A stretch of DNA of 9,947 nucleotides from an uncultured Oscillospiraceae bacterium (GTDB lineage: Bacteria; Bacillota; Clostridia; Oscillospirales; Oscillospiraceae), in NCBI GenBank assembly GCA_910587505.1, contig CAJULD010000073.1, positions 1 through 9,947 of the forward strand. Direction: 5' to 3'. Below, one piece after another: positions 5,433 through 9,947 of this stretch; the stretch's first letter is position 1; every line of letters begins with the position of its first letter. The notes beneath the pieces are model-generated. The model was not told the origin of the DNA. It ran no database searches and saw nothing but the letters and a program-made list of their open reading frames with translations. The translations under genes and the position numbers were made by a program.

Positions 5433-6857
5433 ATGAAAATGCATATGGAACCCTACCAGAGATCATTTATTTCTGAGTTGCTTTCGGCATTATTAATAAG
5501 TGTGCTTCTGACCGCCTGCTCTGCAGGCGGTCAGAAGCACACCGAAATGACCACGCTGGTGTACGCCGTCCTGTCGGAGGAGGGCGTACACCGCTCATCT
5601 GTGGACCGGTTCAACCGTACCCACAAAAAGGACGGGGTGTGCATCGAGATACAGGAGTATTTCGACGAAGACGGCAGGAGCGGCAAGGACCGCCTGCTCA
5701 CCGAAATGGCCAGCGGCAAAATTCCTGACATCATTGACCTGGGCAACGGTGAGTACGGGATGTCTTACCAGCAACTGGTCCGCAAGGGGTATCTGGAGGA
5801 TCTGTGGCCATACATTAACAGTGATCCAGACCTGAATAACGGACAGCTTTTTGAGGCTCCGCTGAAAGCCGCCGAGGTGAACGGTGGGCTATATACTGTG
5901 TTCAATGAGGTAAAGGTCAACACACTGGTGGGCGAAGAGAGGATCGTCGGTAACCGGTACACGTGGAATCTGTCTGAATTGCAGGCATCCTTTGCTTCCA
6001 TGCCGGATGAATCCACTGTGCTGGAATATTATCTAACGAAAAGCGAGATGTTCCCCTATGTATTTCAGATGAGTCTGGACAGCTATCTGGACTGGGAAAC
6101 CGGGGAGGACCGCTTTGACAGCGACAGCTTCCGGGCGGCGCTGGAATTTGTGAACAGTTTTCCGGATACTTTTTCCAGCCTGAATTTCGAGGGAGGAAGG
6201 CAAAAGGCGATGGAGGTGGCAGAAGAGCGGGTACGATACGGTCAGCAGATGCTGAGTATGCATGATATCGCCAATGTTGCGTGGGTGCAGGCGCTGGACA
6301 AGGTTTACGGGCGCGGTGAGAAGGTTGCCTTTGTGGGTTACCCCACCGAGGATGGCAGTGCGGGCAGCGCCTTTGTCATTCAGGGCAGAAAGCTGTCCAT
6401 GTCGTCCACCTGTCGGGATAAGGAGGCAGCATGGGAGTTCCTTCGGGAGATGCTTCTGCCTCGGTTCCGCAATCCGAAAGGAGCTGTAATGTCAACGCAG
6501 GGAATCAGTCTTAATCTTATTGATTATAATTTGCAGAAAGATTGGTCTACAAAACCTTTGGACTGGTACGGTGGAAATCATTTCGATTTCTTTATTGACT
6601 ATACTTCCGATAATTTTTTGAGCCTCATAAAGGAAAGGGAGGCCTCTGGAGTAAAAGTCAGGAGAGTGACCCCCACTGAAGCAGAGCGGTATGAGGACTT
6701 CATCAGCCACGTAGAAAAAATTGACCTGTATGACACGGACCTGTACGACATTGTGTACGAGGCCTGCGGTCCCTACCTGTCCGGGGACCGCAGCATGGAG
6801 GATACGATCCGGAACATTCAGAACAAGGTGAAGATCTACTGGAACGAGAACCGGTAA
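5433..6857 (+). CDS. Extracellular solute-binding lipoprotein, array copy 1
   Basis: This is a family 1 type (MalE-like) substrate-binding lipoprotein, normally anchored outside the membrane and feeding an ABC importer. From ATG 5433 it is 474 aa. A hydrophobic segment (LLSALLISV) ends in lipobox LLTAC with Cys29 as lipidation site, followed by SAGGQK. Shared family landmarks are the first strand TLVYAVLSEE, IPDIIDLG, QQLVRKGYLEDLWPYI, PLKAAEVNGGLYTVF, VAFVGYPTEDGSAGSAF, DKEAAWEF and a C-terminal YEACGPYLSGD. Compared with copies 2 and 3 it lacks an insertion before the YQQ segment. Its 5' end differs completely from theirs: no common linker, no ribosome binding site before the ATGs at 5433, 5439 or 5445 (TTG at 5421 is a further option). 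A 20-bp perfect hairpin spans the lipobox codons. It may be translated by coupling to the upstream small gene, or be poorly expressed. No permease or ATPase gene is nearby, and the ligand is unknown. Confidence 0.85.
   Translation: MKMHMEPYQRSFISELLSALLISVLLTACSAGGQKHTEMTTLVYAVLSEEGVHRSSVDRFNRTHKKDGVCIEIQEYFDEDGRSGKDRLLTEMASGKIPDIIDLGNGEYGMSYQQLVRKGYLEDLWPYINSDPDLNNGQLFEAPLKAAEVNGGLYTVFNEVKVNTLVGEERIVGNRYTWNLSELQASFASMPDESTVLEYYLTKSEMFPYVFQMSLDSYLDWETGEDRFDSDSFRAALEFVNSFPDTFSSLNFEGGRQKAMEVAEERVRYGQQMLSMHDIANVAWVQALDKVYGRGEKVAFVGYPTEDGSAGSAFVIQGRKLSMSSTCRDKEAAWEFLREMLLPRFRNPKGAVMSTQGISLNLIDYNLQKDWSTKPLDWYGGNHFDFFIDYTSDNFLSLIKEREASGVKVRRVTPTEAERYEDFISHVEKIDLYDTDLYDIVYEACGPYLSGDRSMEDTIRNIQNKVKIYWNENR
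5500..5542. repeat. Perfect 20-bp inverted repeat with 3-nt loop inside copy 1
   Basis: The left arm GTGTGCTTCTGACCGCCTGC (5500-5519) and the right arm GCAGGCGGTCAGAAGCACAC (5523-5542) are exact reverse complements around TCT. The repeat encodes the end of the signal peptide and the lipobox (LLTAC SAGG). Copies 2 and 3 have the matching codons with only an 8- to 9-bp core stem at 6992-7007 and 8523-8541. It is not followed by a T run on either strand, so it is not a typical terminator. Confidence 0.9.
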
Positions 6858-7009
6858 CCCCGGTTCCCGTTCCTTTATTGCGTTTTATGGGAATTTGTGG
6901 TATGCTGTTCCTGTAATACATAAAGGAGGCGGGGGAAGTGAAGAGAAAAATCGTGTGGCTGCTGCTGGCGGTGGCTGTGCTGGCCCTGACCGCCTGCTCC
7001 GCAGGCGGG
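6842..7009 (+). repeat. Array repeat block A: end of copy 1, linker, signal peptide of copy 2
   Basis: This block runs from the last codons of copy 1 (GAACGAGAACCGG) through the stop codon, an 80-nt linker and the first 24 codons of copy 2. The linker differs from the one between copies 2 and 3 at one position only. It contains a short inverted repeat across the stop codon (GAACCGG 6848-6854, CCGGTTC 6860-6866), a candidate promoter and a strong ribosome binding site. It is repeated at 8374-8541 and, cut by the window end, at 9858-9947. Confidence 0.92.
6878..6906 (+). promoter_or_regulatory. Candidate extended -10 promoter in linker 1
   Basis: TTGCGT (6878-6883) lies 17 nt before TATGCT (6901-6906), which is preceded by TGG, the TGn signature of extended -10 promoters. 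The expected start near 6913 gives a leader of about 25 nt that contains AAAGGAGG (6922-6929), 8 nt before the GTG start of copy 2. The sequence is kept in all three linkers, which supports function. It suggests that each array gene can be transcribed on its own. Confidence 0.6.
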
Positions 7010-8389
7010 GAGAATCAGACTACAAAGCTGCCGCCGGAGCCGGAGGACGGGGTATTGATTTATGCGGCCCTGAACCCGGTGACGAACGAACTTCAATCCT
7101 CCATAGACAGGTTTAATGAAAGCCACACAGATGCGCAAATAGAAATCCAGGATTATTCTGATGAAAACGGCCCGCAGAGGCTTCTTGTAGAACTGTCGGT
7201 CGGGCGAATTCCGGATATTATGGAAATGCATCGTTTTGGCGGGTCCGGCAGAGAACTGCGGGCTTATAAAAGCTTTCTTCCTCTGGTTACAGACCGTCCT
7301 GTTGACGAGTATTGGATGCCCTACCGGCAGTTAGCACAAAAAGGATATTTAGAGGATCTGTGGCCCTGCATAGAGCGTGATCCGGAGCTGGGACGTGCGG
7401 GCGTTCTGGAAGCACCGTTGAAAGCTGCTGAGGTAAACGGAGGCCTTTACATACTTTTTAAAGATGTGATTGTTGCTTCATTGATGGGGCCGGAAAGCAT
7501 AGTGGGAGAGCGGTATGGGTGGACATTTGACGAGCTTATGGCGGCATACTCTACCATGCCGGAGGGCTCCACTATTTTGCGGTATAACTCAACAAAATGG
7601 GACGTATTTTCCAAGTTGCTTTGCTTTACTCTGGATCAGTATGTGGACTGGGATGCAGGCCGATGTTCTTTTGACAGCGAAGAATTTCGCAATATGCTGG
7701 TGTTTCTGAACGACTTTCCAGATGAGACAGAATTTGCAACACCAAAGGAAACCAATGGTGAAATTGTGTGGCGGCTTAAAAATGGGCGGCAGATGTTGGA
7801 AAGTGTCCTTATAGGCAGACTTGACGAAATAACTTACAGGGATACTCTCTGGAAAGAACGGGTAGCTTTTCCGGGGTATCCAACCGCAGAAGGCCAATCA
7901 GGCAATTATTTTATGCTTCGGGGAAATATTCTGGCTATGTCTTCTGCCTGTCAGAACAAGGACGCTGCATGGGACTTCATACGAAGGCTCGTCAGGAATA
8001 CCTATAGTTTGAACATGCTGAAAATTGCAGAAATAGCAGTAAATGTCAGTATCCCGGTTAATCTGAAAGATTACAATTTTAGCATTCTGGCCAATTTGGA
8101 AAAGGCAAAAGAGATTGATCTGAAAAAGAATCCTGAATCGTTGCCGCCATGGTCGCTTTTTCCTGATGACAGTTATCCAATTTATCCGGAAGATGAGGCT
8201 TCAGAGAAAGATGTCCCCCGATTTAAAGCACTTATTGACAATACCACGCAAATCTACTGGCCAAACGACGCGCTGGCCAACATCGTCTGGGAGGCCTGCG
8301 GTCCCTACTTCGCCGGAGACAAGACTCTTGACGAGACCGTGTCGTTGATCCAGAACCGGGTACAGCTGTACGTGAACGAGAACCGGTAA
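6938..8389 (+). CDS. Extracellular solute-binding lipoprotein, array copy 2
   Basis: This paralogue of copies 1 and 3 is predicted to be a surface lipoprotein of the family 1 solute-binding fold. The GTG start at 6938 is fixed by AAAGGAGG 8 nt upstream and by conservation with copy 3. The 483-aa product begins MKRKIVWLLL and ends its signal peptide in LTAC with Cys20 as lipid anchor, followed by SAGGE and a short linker (TTKLPPEPEDG). Landmarks are VLIYAALNPV, IPDIMEMHR, WMPYRQLAQKGYLEDLWP, PLKAAEVNGGLYILF, GWTFDELMA, ERVAFPGYPTAEG, CQNKDAAWDF and a conserved tail (TQIYWPN, IVWEACGPYFAGDKTLDE, VQLYVNENR). Residues about 350-434 have little in common with copies 1 and 3. The core is visibly more AT-rich than the two ends. 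No transporter genes are adjacent, so it either serves a permease elsewhere or acts as a sensor or adhesin. The ligand is unknown. Confidence 0.9.
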   Translation: MKRKIVWLLLAVAVLALTACSAGGENQTTKLPPEPEDGVLIYAALNPVTNELQSSIDRFNESHTDAQIEIQDYSDENGPQRLLVELSVGRIPDIMEMHRFGGSGRELRAYKSFLPLVTDRPVDEYWMPYRQLAQKGYLEDLWPCIERDPELGRAGVLEAPLKAAEVNGGLYILFKDVIVASLMGPESIVGERYGWTFDELMAAYSTMPEGSTILRYNSTKWDVFSKLLCFTLDQYVDWDAGRCSFDSEEFRNMLVFLNDFPDETEFATPKETNGEIVWRLKNGRQMLESVLIGRLDEITYRDTLWKERVAFPGYPTAEGQSGNYFMLRGNILAMSSACQNKDAAWDFIRRLVRNTYSLNMLKIAEIAVNVSIPVNLKDYNFSILANLEKAKEIDLKKNPESLPPWSLFPDDSYPIYPEDEASEKDVPRFKALIDNTTQIYWPNDALANIVWEACGPYFAGDKTLDETVSLIQNRVQLYVNENR

Positions 8390-8541
8390 CCCCGGTTCCC
8401 GTTCCTTTATTGCGTTTTATGGGGATTTGTGGTATGCTGTTCCTGTAATACATAAAGGAGGCGGGGGAAGTGAAGAGAAAAATCGTGTGGCTGCTGCTGG
8501 CGGCGGCTGTGCTGGCCCTGACCGCCTGCTCCGCAGGCGGT
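8374..8541 (+). repeat. Array repeat block B: end of copy 2, linker, signal peptide of copy 3
   Basis: This is the same arrangement as block A at a distance of 1532 nt. The linker 8390-8469 has one mismatch to linker 1, and the first 24 codons of copy 3 have two mismatches to those of copy 2. Similarity to the end of copy 3 extends further upstream: 8318-8389 and 9802-9873 differ at only two positions. Confidence 0.92.
8410..8438 (+). promoter_or_regulatory. Candidate extended -10 promoter in linker 2
   Basis: TTGCGT (8410-8415), a 17-nt spacer ending in TGG, and TATGCT (8433-8438) repeat the linker 1 promoter exactly except for one A-to-G change in the spacer. AAAGGAGG follows at 8454-8461, 8 nt before the GTG start of copy 3. 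Confidence 0.6.
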
Positions 8542-9873
8542 GAGAAGCTGCCTCCGGAGCAGGAGGACGGGGTATTGATTTACGCGGCATTGAATCCAGT
8601 CTCAAGCGAATTAGAGAAATCTATAAAAATTTTCAACAGAGTTCAGACAGACGTACAGATTGAGGTCCGGGATTATTCCGATGAAAACGGCATGCAGAGG
8701 CTTTTTACGGAATTGGCTCTGGGTCAGGTTCCCGATATTATGGAGATGCACCGGCTGGGTGAGGGCAAGGATACCGCATGGTTTCAAACGCCATATCAGG
8801 ACCGTCCGGCAGGGGAGGACTGGATGCCTTACCGGCAGATGGTGCAGAAGGGGTATCTGGAGGATTTATGGCCCTATATAGAGGCGGACCCTGAATTGGG
8901 ACGGGACGGAGTCCTTATGCCGCCGTTGAAGGCTGCCGAAATAAACGGCGGCCTTTATATGTTGTTTTCGGACGTATCCATCACGACAATGATCGGTCCG
9001 GAGCGTGTGGTAGGAACGCGGAGCGGCTGGACCTTTGATGAAATGCTGGAGACCTTTTCGGCCATGCCGGAGGGGTCCACGATTATGCGCTATAACGCCA
9101 CCAGGGAGGATATGTTTTCCATGCTGTGCGCACCTCTGCTGGAGCAGTATGTGGACTGGGAGACGGGCCAAAATTCCTTTGACAGTCAGGGGTTCCGGGA
9201 TATGATGGAATTCCTCAGCGCTTTTCCTGCCGAATTTAAGACGTTTCTTTCCCAGGAAGAGCTGGAAGCAGAAATTGTGGAGCGAATGCTGACTGGACAT
9301 CAGATGCTTGAGGCGATAACTACCGCCGCGCTGTGGTATTTGCCCGGGGTAGATACTTTCTTTGGGGAGCGCGCTACGTATGTCGGTTATCCTACGGCGG
9401 ACGGCAGTCTGGGCAGCTATTTTAGTCTCCACGGAAGCAAGTTGGCCATATCGTCCACCTGCCAAAACAAAGATGCCGCGTGGGACTTTATGCGGCAAAC
9501 CGTCGCAAAAAAATATGGGTCCACCGAGATGAGGAATCTGCACACCCACGGAGAAGAAATCAAAACTCCTATTGTGAGGAAGAATTACGAGATGGCAAAC
9601 CGGCTCGATATGAAAGATACCTTGAGAGCGGAGTTGCTTTACGGCGGCCCACTTAAAACATCGTATTTCAAATGGCAACAGTGCAATCAGGATCATCTCC
9701 AGCGCTATGAGAACCTTATCAACAACACCACGCAAATCTACTGGCCGAACAGTGAATTGTCTGCTATTGTATGGGAAACTGCCGGTCCTTACTTCACCGG
9801 GGACAAGACTCTTGACGAGACCGTGTCGCTGATTCAGAACCGGGTACAGCTGTACGTGAACGAGAACCGGTAA
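8470..9873 (+). CDS. Extracellular solute-binding lipoprotein, array copy 3
   Basis: This is the third tandem paralogue, 467 aa from the GTG at 8470. Its signal peptide is nearly identical to that of copy 2 (MKRKIVWLLL to LTAC, lipid anchor Cys20), followed by SAGGEKLPPEQEDG, four residues shorter than in copy 2. Family landmarks are VLIYAALNPV, VPDIMEMHR, WMPYRQMVQKGYLEDLWPYI, PLKAAEINGGLYMLF, GWTFDEMLE, ATYVGYPTADGSLGSYF, CQNKDAAWDF and the conserved tail (TQIYWPN, GPYFTGDKTLDE, VQLYVNENR). The stretch of about 75 residues before that tail (nt 9500-9723) is unlike copy 2, while the last 72 nt are almost the same. As for the other copies, the expected location is the outer face of the membrane; ligand and partner permease are unknown. 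The gene is followed by another copy of the linker, implying a further array member. Confidence 0.9.
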   Translation: MKRKIVWLLLAAAVLALTACSAGGEKLPPEQEDGVLIYAALNPVSSELEKSIKIFNRVQTDVQIEVRDYSDENGMQRLFTELALGQVPDIMEMHRLGEGKDTAWFQTPYQDRPAGEDWMPYRQMVQKGYLEDLWPYIEADPELGRDGVLMPPLKAAEINGGLYMLFSDVSITTMIGPERVVGTRSGWTFDEMLETFSAMPEGSTIMRYNATREDMFSMLCAPLLEQYVDWETGQNSFDSQGFRDMMEFLSAFPAEFKTFLSQEELEAEIVERMLTGHQMLEAITTAALWYLPGVDTFFGERATYVGYPTADGSLGSYFSLHGSKLAISSTCQNKDAAWDFMRQTVAKKYGSTEMRNLHTHGEEIKTPIVRKNYEMANRLDMKDTLRAELLYGGPLKTSYFKWQQCNQDHLQRYENLINNTTQIYWPNSELSAIVWETAGPYFTGDKTLDETVSLIQNRVQLYVNENR

Positions 9874-9947
9874 CCCCGGTTCCCGTTCCTTGATTGCGTT
9901 TTATGGGAATTTGTGGTATGCTGTTCCTGTAATACATAAAGGAGGCG
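9858..9947 (+). repeat. Array repeat block C: end of copy 3 and third linker, cut by window end
   Basis: The last codons and stop of copy 3 are followed by 74 nt of the same linker, with one mismatch to linker 1 (T to G at 9892). The window stops in the ribosome binding region. By analogy with blocks A and B a GTG start of a fourth copy is expected at about 9954, outside the window. Confidence 0.88.
9894..9922 (+). promoter_or_regulatory. Candidate extended -10 promoter in linker 3
   Basis: TTGCGT (9894-9899), a 17-nt spacer ending in TGG, and TATGCT (9917-9922) are the same as in linker 1. AAAGGAGG follows at 9938-9945, close to the window end, so it would drive a gene that starts just outside. 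Confidence 0.58.

Noticed and set aside
4954..5466. Two overlapping minus-strand open frames opposite the small secreted protein
   Set aside because: They lie antisense to a gene with a strong ribosome binding site and signal peptide, and they overlap the regulator promoter. Their products show no domain.
6848..6866. Inverted repeat across the stop codons of the array genes (GAACCGG / CCGGTTC) as an intrinsic terminator
   Set aside because: The stem is only 7 bp and no T run follows; it overlaps the coding end. It may affect RNA ends but does not qualify as a terminator call.
8866..9735. A 289-codon minus-strand open frame opposite copy 3
   Set aside because: It is fully antisense to a conserved lipoprotein gene, has no ribosome binding site or known motif, and is not kept opposite copies 1 and 2.
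5433..9947. Mobile element, CRISPR array, diversity-generating retroelement or integron as the source of the repeats
   Set aside because: No transposase, reverse transcriptase, integrase, Cas gene, short spaced repeats or attC-like sites are seen. The repeats are gene ends plus linkers of paralogous coding genes.
1..9947. tRNA, rRNA or riboswitch genes
   Set aside because: No cloverleaf, rRNA core motif or known riboswitch consensus was recognised on either strand by reading; a covariance-model scan would be needed to exclude small RNAs.

Overview
The window looks like chromosomal DNA of a GC-rich, Gram-positive Clostridia-type gut bacterium. An Oscillospiraceae relative (Flavonifractor/Pseudoflavonifractor-like) is my best guess. 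The signs are strong AGGAGG ribosome binding sites, sigma-A-like promoters, cytosolic glycan-salvage enzymes, an Xre/TPR regulator of the Rgg type, and lipobox solute-binding proteins. The assignment is inference from gene style; no marker gene is present.

Left part (1-3683, all + strand, GC-rich). The C-terminal two thirds of phosphate acetyltransferase (pta) ends in a hairpin terminator. It is followed by a GH20 beta-N-acetylhexosaminidase without signal peptide and an L-fucose/L-arabinose-type sugar isomerase. These last two lie 42 nt apart, probably form one transcription unit, and end at a strong intrinsic terminator. Together they suggest intracellular salvage of amino-sugar and deoxy- or pentose-sugar units from glycans, feeding acetate-producing fermentation.

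Middle part (3763-5417). An Xre-HTH/TPR regulator of RRNPP (Rgg/PlcR-like) architecture lies on the minus strand. It has a near-consensus promoter whose -35 is covered by a perfect inverted repeat. Two small secreted proteins flank it: a 70-aa proline-rich protein that converges on and overlaps the regulator's 3' end, and a divergent 89-aa protein with Cys/His zinc-ribbon-like motifs. This is a plausible but unproven peptide-signalling or secreted-protein module.

Right part (5433-9947). Three tandem paralogous lipoproteins of the family 1 extracellular solute-binding fold occur with no permease or ATPase in view. The linkers after each copy are almost identical (one mismatch per about 80 nt). 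Each linker carries a candidate extended -10 promoter and a strong ribosome binding site, and the conserved block continues into the next signal peptide. The protein cores have diverged strongly, especially just before the conserved C-terminus. The window ends inside a third linker whose spacing predicts a fourth gene starting at about position 9954. The first copy is the odd one: it lacks the common 5' block and a ribosome binding site, and carries a perfect 20-bp hairpin across its lipobox codons.

The most notable observation is this tandem array of orphan binding proteins with homogenised linkers and variable cores, next to a peptide-type regulator.
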